Shown: positions 44,172-52,957 of the stretch, in pieces | How positions within the stretch are numbered: position 1 is the first letter of the stretch | How the letters are laid out: each line of letters begins with the position of its first letter | Source: RUG11690 sp045616665 | GTDB taxonomy: Bacteria; Bacteroidota; Bacteroidia; Bacteroidales; WCHB1-69 | Assembly: GCA_045616665.1 (NCBI GenBank) | Contig: JAZLHE010000045.1 | Location: forward strand, 5,297 to 69,296 | Direction of reading: 5' to 3' | Length of the DNA stretch: 64,000 nt | Notes under the pieces: model-generated | Databases searched by the model: none | What the model saw: the letters and a program-made list of their open reading frames with translations, nothing else | What the model was told of the DNA's origin: nothing | Translations under genes and position numbers: made by a program

Positions 44172-45244
44172 TGATGAAAGTGGTTTCTATTGTGGGTGCG
44201 CGACCGCAATTTGTGAAAGCGGCAGCAATCAGCCGTCAGTGGGTTAACTATCCAGATGTGGAAGAAGTTTTGATTCATACGGGGCAGCATTTTGATGACA
44301 ATATGTCCGAATTGTTTTTCCGGGAAATGTCCATCCCTCAGCCCAAATATAATCTGGGAATTCATACGATGGCGAATCAGGATATGGTGGCCTTGATGAT
44401 GGAGCGCTTAGAGCCTGTCTTGCGAGAGGAATCTCCTGATTGTGTCGTGGTTTTTGGAGATACGAATTCCACATTGGCAGGCGCCCAAACGGCACATCAG
44501 CTCGGAATCCGTTTGGCTCACGTGGAAGCGGGTTTGCGTTCTTTCAATAATGCAATGCCGGAAGAATACAATAGAATCCATACCGACCGGCTTAGTGATG
44601 TATTGTTTTGCCCTACGGCAACTGCGGTTGAGAATCTGAAAAAGGAACATATCGTAGAAACAGGGCAAAAGATAATCCTTTGCGGCGATGTGATGTATGA
44701 CGCCGCTTTGTTTTATGCTTCTTCGGCAAGAAAACCACAGCTTGATTTGTCTTCGGATTTTATTCTCACGACCATTCATCGGGCTGAAAATGCGGATAAT
44801 CAGCAGATTCTGCAGTCGGTTTTTATGGCGTTGGAAGAACTGTCTCGTCATCAGCAAGTAATTATGCCGCTTCATCCTCGCACAAAGGTGAAATTATTGG
44901 CGATGGACTATCCGTTTCAGACATCCAAAATCGCCTTTATTGATCCTGTCGGCTATTTTGAAATGCTTTATTTGCTGCAGCATTGCTCTTTGGTGATGAC
45001 TGATAGCGGCGGTTTGCAAAAAGAGGCCTATTTCTTTGCCAAAAAATGCGTGACTTTGCGTAATGAAACGGAATGGGTGGAGTTGGTGGATAATGGCGTG
45101 AACGTGTTGGCCGGAACTCAAACGGAATTTATTCTGCATTGTGTACGACAAATGCGTTCGCAGTCTAAACATTTCCCTAAATCATTGTATGGGGACGGGA
45201 ATGCTGCAGGCCAAATTACCGCTGCGTTACGGAAGCTGATGTAG
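44171..45244 (+). CDS. wecB: UDP-N-acetylglucosamine 2-epimerase (non-hydrolysing)
   Basis: About 357 aa from ATG 44171 (ATG 44174 also possible). GT-B-like fold with VGARPQFVKAAAISR, HTGQHFDDNMS, VFGDTNSTLAG, HVEAGLRSF, EEYNRIHTDRLSD, TIHRAENAD and DSGGLQKEAYF. It interconverts UDP-GlcNAc and UDP-ManNAc for surface glycans. Overlaps ispD, so translationally coupled. No downstream wecC-like gene is adjacent. Confidence 0.92.
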   Translation: MMKVVSIVGARPQFVKAAAISRQWVNYPDVEEVLIHTGQHFDDNMSELFFREMSIPQPKYNLGIHTMANQDMVALMMERLEPVLREESPDCVVVFGDTNSTLAGAQTAHQLGIRLAHVEAGLRSFNNAMPEEYNRIHTDRLSDVLFCPTATAVENLKKEHIVETGQKIILCGDVMYDAALFYASSARKPQLDLSSDFILTTIHRAENADNQQILQSVFMALEELSRHQQVIMPLHPRTKVKLLAMDYPFQTSKIAFIDPVGYFEMLYLLQHCSLVMTDSGGLQKEAYFFAKKCVTLRNETEWVELVDNGVNVLAGTQTEFILHCVRQMRSQSKHFPKSLYGDGNAAGQITAALRKLM

Positions 45245-45246
45245 GC

Positions 45247-45831
45247 TTATTTCCATTCCAGGGTGTTGACCAATTCTAAAAGGTCGTTGCGCAGAAAGTC
45301 AATTACAGGTTGGATGGAATCGTTGTTGGGCGGATAACTGAAATATAATGAGCCCCTTAAAAAATGGTGGGTGCTATCGCAGACCCAGAATTGGAAGGGA
45401 GTGGCTACATCCGAACCTTTGATGTCATAGATTTGTCCGAACATCCTGTTGCCAGGATCGTTGATAATGGAATATTCCACATCATCAGCTTTAACATAAT
45501 GAAATTCAACCATTTTCCGTTCTTGAATCATTCTTTCTCTAAGATTTTGATGGATAGGGAAATAAGTCATTTTAAGTTCTGCGGAAAATTCGGGATAATT
45601 GAGGTCTATCCAAATTTTTCCGGAGTCTTTTGGTGTAATGATGGCATTGGCAAATTCCGAAATGGCCATAGAAAACGGCAAGGTGGTGTCTAATGTCCGA
45701 TAGGTTTGTTCGGGCAAGTCAATTCGAAAATATCCCTTGGGCTTAGGGGCAATGTTTTTATTTTTCTTTTCGCAAGCTCCTAATACAAAGATTCCGATTA
45801 ATAAAAGGCATAAGAAGATATTTCGATTCAT
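45247..45831 (-). CDS. gldD: Gliding-motility/T9SS-associated lipoprotein GldD
   Basis: 194 aa. Lipoprotein signal (lipobox LGAC, about residue 20) then PKPKGYFRIDLPEQTY, the hallmark GldD opening. In gliding Bacteroidota GldD is needed for motility and T9SS function; non-gliding Bacteroidales also keep it. This agrees with the three T9SS-tailed proteins in the window. 15 bases after mutS2, a likely two-gene operon; convergent with wecB 2 bases away. Confidence 0.88.
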   Translation of the reverse strand: MNRNIFLCLLLIGIFVLGACEKKNKNIAPKPKGYFRIDLPEQTYRTLDTTLPFSMAISEFANAIITPKDSGKIWIDLNYPEFSAELKMTYFPIHQNLRERMIQERKMVEFHYVKADDVEYSIINDPGNRMFGQIYDIKGSDVATPFQFWVCDSTHHFLRGSLYFSYPPNNDSIQPVIDFLRNDLLELVNTLEWK

Positions 45832-45846
45832 TCTAAATGATTTTAA

Positions 45847-48300
45847 TTATAAAGAAACGACGGTGATGCCGCTGCCTCCAAGTTCCAGGGCCTCGTCGTT
45901 AAATGATTTTACTTCTTTTCGTTTGGCCAGATATTGGCGAATGACGTGTCTTAAAATGCCGTTGCCCTTGCCGTGTAATAACTTAACCTGATGAATACTT
46001 AATAATACGGCTTCGTCCAAATAGGGTTCCAGGGCTTGAATGGCTTCGTCGGCACGCATGCCGCGCATATCCATCGTGCTGTCAAACTGGGCAACTTTCT
46101 TGTTCATTGCGTCGGCTAACGAACCGCCGTCCAAACGTACGCCCGTCCGTTTGACGCTCCGAGCTTCCCGCTTGCTGATTTTCGTCACTTTGTCCTTGGT
46201 GGTTCGGAAGGAGACAGAATTGAACGAAATGGTGATATCATCACCGTTGAGTTGTGTAATTTCGCCTACAATCTGCGTTTCTGCCATAAATACCGAATCG
46301 CCCACATGCAGTGCGTTGTCTTCGATAACTTCCTGTTTCCTGACTTGAGGCTTTGGCTTATGAATAGGCACAATGGGTTTGAGCACTTCTTCATTCTCGA
46401 TGGATTCCACTTCTTTAGAAAATTCCTCTTTCAGTTTGGAAATATTCTGGCGTGCCTGCTTGGTTTTCGTGGCATCGGCTTTGTGTTCCTTAATCTCGCG
46501 AATGGTTTTTTCTATGACTTTGTTGGCACTTTCAATAATGCTGTTGGCTTGGTTTTTGGCTTTCTGGATGATGTCTTTGCGGTGTTTTTCCAATTCTGAA
46601 AATTTTTCACCGTATTCTGTAATCATCTGGGCCAGTTGGTCGTCTGCGGAATTGACCAATCGCAGCATTTTGTCGATTTCCATTTTCTCATTGTCAATCT
46701 GCTCCAACTTTTTCTCGTAATCGATTTGTGCCGTTCCCGTTTTGCTGACGGCTTGGTCGATGATTGCTTGTGGCAAACCGATGGCTCTGGCAATTTCGTA
46801 AGTGAAAGAACTGCCGGGTTTTCCCATTTTCAGCTTAAACAAGGGTTTCATTGCAGTCATATCAAACATCATTGCCCCATTGACCGCCTGCTTATGCGTG
46901 TCGGGAAAGAGTTTCAGGTTGCCGTAGTGCGTGGTGATGACGCCGAAAGAACCCTTGTCGTACATTGCTTCCAGCAATGCTTCTGCCATTGCTCCACCGG
47001 GAAGCGGATCGGTGCCGGAACCGAATTCGTCAATTAAAAACAGCGACTTATCATCCAATTGCTCTACCATCACTTTGGCATTGGTCAAATGCGAACTGTA
47101 CGTGCTGAGGTCGTTCTCGATGGACTGCTCGTCACCCATATCAATGAAAAAATGATGAAAGATACCCATATCGGAAGTGTCAGACATAGATACCAGCAGA
47201 CCGCATTGCAGCATATATTGCAGTAAGCCAATGCTTTTCAGACAAACAGATTTGCCGCCGGCATTAGGTCCGGAAATAATCAGAATACGTTCGTCGGCGG
47301 ATAATTTGATGTCCAATGCTTGTACATTTTTAGGCGTGCCTTTGAAATTGAGAAACAGTAGCGGATGAATGGCGTTATGCCAGTTGATTGTGCAATGGTT
47401 GAAAATGTGCGGTAAGTTGGCGTCAATGTCAATGGCAAACAACGCCTTGGCACGGATGAAGTCGATATGACCAATGAATTGATGCCCACATAAAAGATTA
47501 TCGATAGAAGGCCTGATGAAATTGGTGATTTCCGTTAAAATCCTGATAATCTCCCGGTGTTGGGCGTTGAGCAAGTCCTTGATTTCGTTGTTGGCGTCAA
47601 AAACTTCTGCGGGCTCAATAAAAACGGTCTGTCCCGTGGCCGATTCATCGTGGACAAAACCCTTGAGCCGGCGCTTAAACTGTGCCGATACGGGAATACA
47701 GAGACGGCCGTTGCGAACGGTCATTTCCGCATCGTCTTTCGTGATGCCGTCTTGTTTGGCCGCATTCAGCAGTTTACGAATCCGGCGGTCTGCTTCGCCG
47801 GAAATACGGTTGATTTCACTTTTGATGCGGCGAAGTTCATCAGAGGCATTGTCGCGCAACTGACCCTTGGGATCAAGAATTTTATTGATGGCTTCCACTA
47901 TGCCTTTTTCTGGCATAATGTCTTGGCAGATAGTCCATAGTCTCGGAAATTTGTTGTCTTCCTTTCTGATTTTAAAATAGACGAAAATCTGAATTATCGC
48001 ATTGATAAATGCGCGTAATGCGGCCAATTCATCCAACTCAATAAAAGTGCCGTCAATCCGGATGCGTGACAAAACTTCACGAAGGTCGTAATAGTCTTGT
48101 GCGGGAAATGGGTCTTCAAATAATAATACCTGCTTGAATTCATTGGTTTCTTGCAGCCAGCGTTCCACTTCTTCAAAAGAGGCAGAATAAGAAAGCTGAT
48201 CTACCAGTTCTTTTCCCATATCACTGATACAGTGAGATTTAATGTATTGCCGAATATGGTCGAAGCCGATTTTTTCTTCAAATGTCGCAGGATAAATCAT
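45847..48300 (-). CDS. mutS2: Endonuclease MutS2
   Basis: 817 aa. MutS-type lever/clamp region, then the ATPase domain with ISGPNAGGKSVCLKSIG (Walker A), FLIDEFGSGTDP (Walker B) and ITTHYGNLK. A charged coiled coil (about 510-640) and a C-terminal Smr nuclease domain (MDMRGMRADEAI; VKLLHGKGNGILR) distinguish it from MutS1. Known members suppress homologous recombination or rescue collided ribosomes; the exact role here is not known. Confidence 0.94.
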   Translation of the reverse strand: MIYPATFEEKIGFDHIRQYIKSHCISDMGKELVDQLSYSASFEEVERWLQETNEFKQVLLFEDPFPAQDYYDLREVLSRIRIDGTFIELDELAALRAFINAIIQIFVYFKIRKEDNKFPRLWTICQDIMPEKGIVEAINKILDPKGQLRDNASDELRRIKSEINRISGEADRRIRKLLNAAKQDGITKDDAEMTVRNGRLCIPVSAQFKRRLKGFVHDESATGQTVFIEPAEVFDANNEIKDLLNAQHREIIRILTEITNFIRPSIDNLLCGHQFIGHIDFIRAKALFAIDIDANLPHIFNHCTINWHNAIHPLLFLNFKGTPKNVQALDIKLSADERILIISGPNAGGKSVCLKSIGLLQYMLQCGLLVSMSDTSDMGIFHHFFIDMGDEQSIENDLSTYSSHLTNAKVMVEQLDDKSLFLIDEFGSGTDPLPGGAMAEALLEAMYDKGSFGVITTHYGNLKLFPDTHKQAVNGAMMFDMTAMKPLFKLKMGKPGSSFTYEIARAIGLPQAIIDQAVSKTGTAQIDYEKKLEQIDNEKMEIDKMLRLVNSADDQLAQMITEYGEKFSELEKHRKDIIQKAKNQANSIIESANKVIEKTIREIKEHKADATKTKQARQNISKLKEEFSKEVESIENEEVLKPIVPIHKPKPQVRKQEVIEDNALHVGDSVFMAETQIVGEITQLNGDDITISFNSVSFRTTKDKVTKISKREARSVKRTGVRLDGGSLADAMNKKVAQFDSTMDMRGMRADEAIQALEPYLDEAVLLSIHQVKLLHGKGNGILRHVIRQYLAKRKEVKSFNDEALELGGSGITVVSL

Positions 48301-48318
48301 TCATTGAAAATTAGGATG

Positions 48319-48326
48319 CAAAATTA
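48319..48326 (-). promoter_or_regulatory. -7 box TAATTTTG for mutS2-gldD
   Basis: The minus strand reads TAATTTTG, 19 bases before the mutS2 ATG. Confidence 0.5.
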
Positions 48327-48375
48327 CAAATAAAAGTGTAACAATGACGATTTGTCGCGTTATAGTGACGTTTTC

Positions 48376-49329
48376 CTATTGCCGCTGTTTTATCCATTCA
48401 AAAATACCACTACTCAAATGGCAATAGCCATTGGGGTTTTTGTCCAAATAGTCCTGGTGGTATTCTTCAGCAGTATAAAAACATTGAAGTGGAAGGAGTT
48501 CGACCATCAATTTTGTCCCTAATGAGCGTTCTTCTTGTTCAAAAATAGTTTTAATGATGGCCAGATCCTTGTCGTTTTTATAATAAACGCCTGTTCTATA
48601 GCGAGTTCCTTTGTCTTCGCCTTGCTGGTTTAAACTCAATGGGTCGATAATCTTAAAGTATAGTTGGGTGAGTTCTGCCAACGAAACCACTTTTGGCAGG
48701 TAGCGTACATGCACACATTCGGCATGGCCTGTGGTGTCGGTATAGACTTCTTTGTAAGTGGGATTTTCGGTGTTTCCATTGACAAATCCGACTTCTGTAA
48801 AAATGACGCCTTTTACCAATTTGAAAAATTTCTGCGCTCCCCAAAAGCAGCCAGCGGCAAACCAAATGTCTTGTTCTTCAGGGTACAAATAGCTGACGAT
48901 TTGCTCTAAGTATTTTTCGTCGATGGCGTCGAAGGTGTTAAGTTTGCGACTGTCGATGTCCAACACGGCGACAATTTCATTATTTCTCCATACGGGAACC
49001 ACGATTTCGCTACGTGATTCGGAAGAGCATGCAATGTGGCCGGGAAATTGTTCGACATCAGGCACGATGATGGTGTGTGCCGCTGCCCACGCCGTGCCGC
49101 AAACGCCTTTGCCTTGGGCAATGCGGGTGCAGGCAATCGGTCCATGAAACGGACCTAATACCAACTGCTCGCCCACTACTCGGTAAAAACCGGTCCACCA
49201 AAAACCAAATTCTTGATGGAGTATGGCGGCTAAATTGGCCATTTGGGCGATTTCGTCAGTTTCGTTTTCCAATAACGATTGAATGATCGGAAGTAAGGCT
49301 TTGTATTTTTCTTCTTTGCTGATAGACAT
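48376..49329 (-). CDS. Fusion of free Met-(R)-sulfoxide reductase (GAF, fRMsr) and MsrA
   Basis: 317 aa. Residues 1-152 are a GAF-domain fRMsr: Cys67, Cys77 and Cys101 keep the 10- and 24-residue spacing of the three E. coli YebR/MsrC cysteines (84, 94, 118), with SRSEIVVPV and LDIDS following. Residues 155-317 are MsrA: FAAGCFWGAQ with catalytic Cys161, GHAECVHV, and YLDKNPNGYC with a likely resolving Cys303. fRMsr reduces free methionine R-sulfoxide and MsrA the S-form (free or protein-bound), so one chain could clear both free forms. Thioredoxin would recycle it. Known Msr fusions are usually MsrA-MsrB; this pairing is unusual. The join (LYPEEQDIWFAAG) is seamless, arguing against a missed stop. 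Confidence 0.9.
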   Translation of the reverse strand: MSISKEEKYKALLPIIQSLLENETDEIAQMANLAAILHQEFGFWWTGFYRVVGEQLVLGPFHGPIACTRIAQGKGVCGTAWAAAHTIIVPDVEQFPGHIACSSESRSEIVVPVWRNNEIVAVLDIDSRKLNTFDAIDEKYLEQIVSYLYPEEQDIWFAAGCFWGAQKFFKLVKGVIFTEVGFVNGNTENPTYKEVYTDTTGHAECVHVRYLPKVVSLAELTQLYFKIIDPLSLNQQGEDKGTRYRTGVYYKNDKDLAIIKTIFEQEERSLGTKLMVELLPLQCFYTAEEYHQDYLDKNPNGYCHLSSGIFEWIKQRQ

Positions 49330-49355
49330 AAAATTAGATCTTTGAATTTTTGAAA

Positions 49356-51083
49356 TTATTTTACCAAAGTGTAGTCAATAAACCAATTTTCGATGTGAAT
49401 CTGGTCGTCTTCTACATTAAGATACCAAGAAGAAAAGACAATGCAGGCGCTGTCTGTTGTGTAAATGAGCAATTCTTCGGCATGACAATCGCACCAGGCT
49501 TCGGTAATGGGAGTCCCCGGTACGTATCCGCATTTCTTTAATTGGGTTTCCAAGATTTGATCCAGAATCTGATTAGTTTTCATATCCTTGAATTGCTCAA
49601 TGTGAGCAAAACTCGGTCCATAATCATTACTTGCGATAAGGTACTGATAATCTTCGATGGGTAATTTATAGTCTTTGGAGGGCAAGTTTACCCAAAATTT
49701 TGTCTGGTCTTCTTCTTCATTGATGGCAGGTTCGGAATATTGGGTTGCATAGGCCACGGTCTTTGGACTGAGATTCTTCAAATAATCATCAGCGGACCGA
49801 ATATTGAAGAATTTACCCAGGGATTTTTCACTTTCAAAGTCCGCTTCTTTCTCAATATACCTTAATGATTGATAGATAGTTCGATGTTCTTTGAGATGCA
49901 GTGTGTCGTCAGCTGTTTTCAGGTCTGTTCGCAGCATTTTGTGGTCATCCAACATGCCAATCTGTTTGGCGGTATTTCGAACGCGTTCCACTTGCGAGTA
50001 AAGGGCAATTTGTTTGGCGGAAATAGGAGGAATGCAGATGCTGAGCAAAAAGAGGATGGCAGCGCTCAGGGTGAGGATAAAATATCCTTTTTTATTCTTA
50101 AATAAGAATAGAATAAAGTATAATGTCATGAGTAAACCACAGACTATGAGATAAAAACGCCATGTGGTGAGTCCGTAATCGGAAATTCGCCTGGCAGTGC
50201 CTATCCAGAACATTACCAGAAGTGGCAGTGCAAACCAGCTGAAATTCCGGTAGAACCAATGAAATGGCTTTTTGTCGCAGAAATGCTGCATCATCTGGCC
50301 AAACATTGCCACCAGGCCGAAGATGAATATCATAATGGATATCATTCCTTTGGGTAAAGTCCATGTTACCAATATCTTGACGGCGTAAACGTATAAAATG
50401 ATAGTATAGATAAGCAGGGCAGGGGTGAGTACCCAATTCAGGATGGCTTTCAGAAACCTGCTCATTTGAAATGTTTTGGCGCTATCTTCCATAGTGAAAA
50501 ACAGCATCGGCATAATCAATACAAAGACAATATAGGCCATGCTGATTGACATGGTATATTCTTTATTTCCGGGTAAATCAAAAATAAAAATGAAAGAATT
50601 AATGATTAAGAAGTAGAGCAGATAAATGACCCCTGCGCAAAAAGCAGCCAAAACGGCGGAACGTGCCATGACGGCATTGCGCTCGATAAAGTCCTCATTG
50701 TGAGACAAAAAAGCTCGAATAAACATCCAAAGAAAGAAGACAATCAGCAGAATGTAGTAGGTATAACTATCGACAAACTCAGGAAGTTGGGGAAATAGTA
50801 GGCAAAGAGTGCAAAGAGGGATCGGCAAGAGGTAAAGCAGAAAAAAAAGTCGATTTCTTTTCTGATAAAAGCTGAGCGAGTAGGCGGTGATGACTAAAAA
50901 TGGAATGAGGGGCATTGGATAGTAAAAGCATCCTCCCTCGTGATCAATTGTCACGCCCAAAATGAATACGATGGTTGCATAGAGCAGTAAAACAAATTCA
51001 ACCGGATGTTTGGTGACGGACAGCAGCAGATTTTTGCCTATTTCTTTGATTTTACCGATAAAAATGGAAGCTTTATTGTTCAT
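49356..51083 (-). CDS. Multi-pass membrane protein, DUF4153-like
   Basis: 575 aa. About 11-12 TM helices over residues 18-360, then a soluble C-terminal domain of ~200 residues with regularly spaced acidic patches. The GTARRISDYGLTTWRFYLIV patch matches what I recall of the DUF4153 family, whose function is unknown. Inner membrane. Its -7 box faces the divergent DUF2079 gene's promoter. Confidence 0.72.
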   Translation of the reverse strand: MNNKASIFIGKIKEIGKNLLLSVTKHPVEFVLLLYATIVFILGVTIDHEGGCFYYPMPLIPFLVITAYSLSFYQKRNRLFFLLYLLPIPLCTLCLLFPQLPEFVDSYTYYILLIVFFLWMFIRAFLSHNEDFIERNAVMARSAVLAAFCAGVIYLLYFLIINSFIFIFDLPGNKEYTMSISMAYIVFVLIMPMLFFTMEDSAKTFQMSRFLKAILNWVLTPALLIYTIILYVYAVKILVTWTLPKGMISIMIFIFGLVAMFGQMMQHFCDKKPFHWFYRNFSWFALPLLVMFWIGTARRISDYGLTTWRFYLIVCGLLMTLYFILFLFKNKKGYFILTLSAAILFLLSICIPPISAKQIALYSQVERVRNTAKQIGMLDDHKMLRTDLKTADDTLHLKEHRTIYQSLRYIEKEADFESEKSLGKFFNIRSADDYLKNLSPKTVAYATQYSEPAINEEEDQTKFWVNLPSKDYKLPIEDYQYLIASNDYGPSFAHIEQFKDMKTNQILDQILETQLKKCGYVPGTPITEAWCDCHAEELLIYTTDSACIVFSSWYLNVEDDQIHIENWFIDYTLVK

Positions 51084-51109
51084 TTCTAATTATTTTTTGA
51101 TTGAAAACG

Positions 51110-51117
51110 CAAAGATA
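51110..51117 (-). promoter_or_regulatory. -7 box TATCTTTG for the DUF4153-like gene
   Basis: The minus strand reads TATCTTTG, 26 bases before the ATG at 51083. Confidence 0.45.
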
Positions 51118-51229
51118 ACATAAAAATTGTATGGTGAGGTGTTTTGAATCTAAAATTTCGTTCTTTTGAAAAGAAAATCACGAAAATAGAGAAATGATGA
51201 TTTCGTTTTTTTTATACAAACAAAAGATG

Positions 51230-51237
51230 TATTTTTG
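51230..51237 (+). promoter_or_regulatory. -7 box TATTTTTG for the DUF2079 gene
   Basis: TATTTTTG on plus, 56 bases before the ATG at 51294, in the divergent gap. Confidence 0.45.
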
Positions 51238-51293
51238 CAAAAGCTTAAAATTTTCACATTGACTCATTGTCGTGAGCAAAATGAAGTGTTTTT

Positions 51294-52745
51294 ATGGAGC
51301 AATTTTTTCAACGACATCGCAAAACCATTTTTATCACGCTTGTAGTGGTTTTTGCCGTGTTGTTTTCATTGCTTTCCATTACGAATTACTTTACTTTTAG
51401 AACATACGGACTGGATCTTGGCATTTATACAAAAGCCCTATACGACTATGCGCATTTCAGGCTGTGCGATAGCAGCTTTTTCCAATGGGTGCCTATAGTA
51501 TTGTTAGGAGATCATTTTGATTTGTATTTAATGATTTTTTTCCCCTTGGTGTGGTTGTTCGGTCCGTTGACGCTACTCATCGTACAAATCCTGGCGGTAT
51601 TGTTTGGTGCCGTGGGCATTTATAAATTGATTCATCTTTATAGTGATACCGAAACCATACCGTTTGCCGCGATGCTCTCGTTCCTGTCCTTTTTTGGAAT
51701 TTGGCACGCTTTGTCTTTCGACTACCATTCCAATGTCGTGGCTACTATGTTTTTGCCGTGGTTGTTGTATTTTTTCAAATCTCGTTGCTATGGAAAATCG
51801 TCACTTATGCTGCTGTTGATGGTTATTGCCAAAGAAACCATACCATTGTGGCTTTGCTTCGTCTTTATCGCCTTGCTTTGGGATTATCGCAATGACAAAA
51901 AGGCAATGGCGTGGTTGGGAGCATACACTGTTTTCTGCTTCATCTATTTGTCGGTTGTGACTTTGTGGGTGATGCCTCATTTTAATCAAGGAAGTAGTCC
52001 CGGTTTTTGGCGTTACGAGTATATGGGTTCTAATTTTAAGGAAATTACCCTGTGGATTTTATCTCATCCGATAGAAACAATCCAAAATTTGTTTGGGATT
52101 GGCAGTAATGGAAGTCTTAAAGTTGAATTTTACATTTGCGCATTGGCTTCTGGTTTGCTGCTCACCTGTTTCAAGCCAAACTACCTGATTATGCTGGTGC
52201 CCTTGATTGCGCAGAAAATGTTGTCCAGCGACCAATTGTTTTGGGGTGTTATACTTCAATATGGAGTGGAATTTGCCCCTGTTTTAGTTGTTGCCAGTTT
52301 TATTGTCATTGCACAAATCAATCAAAAAAAGTGGAAAACCGCCCTTGCCGTTGCGACGGTGCTGCTGAGTACGGGTACAACCATATACACTGTCGATACG
52401 CCCGTTGCTCCCATTTTTCGGGAGCGAATAAGAATCTATTCGGCCTCCCATTACCAGCAGAATGAATTTGATATGAAGGTGGCTCGCAGAATGCTGCAAC
52501 AAATTCCCGATGATGCTTCGGTATGTGCTACGACATTCTTCACTCCCCATTTGGCCTTGCGAGACAGTATTTATATGTTTCCGTATGGTCTTCATCATCA
52601 AGCCGAATATTTCTTGGTGAAAAAAGAACATTGGTGTTATGCTGAAGGCGATATGGAAAAAATAACGATGATGATCAGCGATACTTCGCAGTTTGAGATT
52701 TTGGATACGGACGGGGATTTATATTTGTTGCGAAGAAAAAGATGA
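51294..52745 (+). CDS. DUF2079-family membrane protein
   Basis: 483 aa, about 9-10 TM helices. FRTYGLDLGIYTKALYDYAH near the N-terminus and the LLGDHFDLYLMIFFPL segment are the family's signature; HALSFDYHSNVVATMFLPWL follows. DUF2079 proteins look like GT-C glycosyltransferase relatives, with an extracytoplasmic acidic loop after TM1 (YGLDLG), but no activity is proven. A bidirectional hairpin terminator follows, separating it from the convergent tRNA. Confidence 0.8.
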   Translation: MEQFFQRHRKTIFITLVVVFAVLFSLLSITNYFTFRTYGLDLGIYTKALYDYAHFRLCDSSFFQWVPIVLLGDHFDLYLMIFFPLVWLFGPLTLLIVQILAVLFGAVGIYKLIHLYSDTETIPFAAMLSFLSFFGIWHALSFDYHSNVVATMFLPWLLYFFKSRCYGKSSLMLLLMVIAKETIPLWLCFVFIALLWDYRNDKKAMAWLGAYTVFCFIYLSVVTLWVMPHFNQGSSPGFWRYEYMGSNFKEITLWILSHPIETIQNLFGIGSNGSLKVEFYICALASGLLLTCFKPNYLIMLVPLIAQKMLSSDQLFWGVILQYGVEFAPVLVVASFIVIAQINQKKWKTALAVATVLLSTGTTIYTVDTPVAPIFRERIRIYSASHYQQNEFDMKVARRMLQQIPDDASVCATTFFTPHLALRDSIYMFPYGLHHQAEYFLVKKEHWCYAEGDMEKITMMISDTSQFEILDTDGDLYLLRRKR

Positions 52746-52765
52746 TTTCTTTGAAAAAGAATAAA

Positions 52766-52798
52766 AAAAGGACTTGCCAAAATCTAACAAATCCTTTT
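52766..52798. terminator. Terminator between the DUF2079 gene and tRNA-Val
   Basis: AAAAGGACTTG pairs with CAAATCCTTTT over 11 positions (one mismatch) around an 11-base loop. On the minus strand the stem runs straight into seven T, so it mainly stops the tRNA-Val transcript; on plus the T run is shorter. Confidence 0.8.
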
Positions 52799-52822
52799 CC
52801 CCACAAAAATATGAAAAGTTGG

Positions 52823-52897
52823 TGGGACGTATAGGATTTGAACCTATGACCTCTGCCGTGTGGAGGCAGCGCTCTAAACCAACTGGGCTAACGTCCC
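52823..52897 (-). tRNA. tRNA-Val (CAC), with unusual C33
   Basis: 75 bases plus an apparent encoded CCA (52820-52822). Acceptor GGGACGT/ACGTCCC; D-arm GCCC/GAGC with a C-A mismatch at 12-23; anticodon stem CTGCC/GGCAG closing a 7-base loop TCCACAC, so positions 34-36 are CAC (valine, GUG) and position 33 is C in place of the near-universal U. T-arm ATAGG TTCAAAT CCTAT; discriminator A. Reading the anticodon as CCA (Trp) would break the 31-39 pair and is not supported. Confidence 0.85.
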
Positions 52898-52908
52898 ATT
52901 TGCGGCTG

Positions 52909-52916
52909 CAAAAATA
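52909..52916 (-). promoter_or_regulatory. -7 box TATTTTTG for tRNA-Val
   Basis: The minus strand reads TATTTTTG, 11 bases upstream of the mature tRNA 5' end. Confidence 0.5.
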
Positions 52917-52929
52917 CGAAAAAAAATTG

Positions 52930-52937
52930 TACTTTTG
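52930..52937 (+). promoter_or_regulatory. -7 box TACTTTTG for the MFS transporter
   Basis: TACTTTTG, 20 bases before the ATG at 52958. It sits back to back with the divergent tRNA-Val box only 13 bases away. Confidence 0.5.
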
Positions 52938-52957
52938 CAAGCTTTTTGAAAAAATAA

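Noticed and set aside
52823..52897. tRNA read as Trp (CCA) to restore U33
   Set aside because: It would require a C-C pair at 31-39 and an altered loop size; the CAC reading gives a perfect 5-bp stem.
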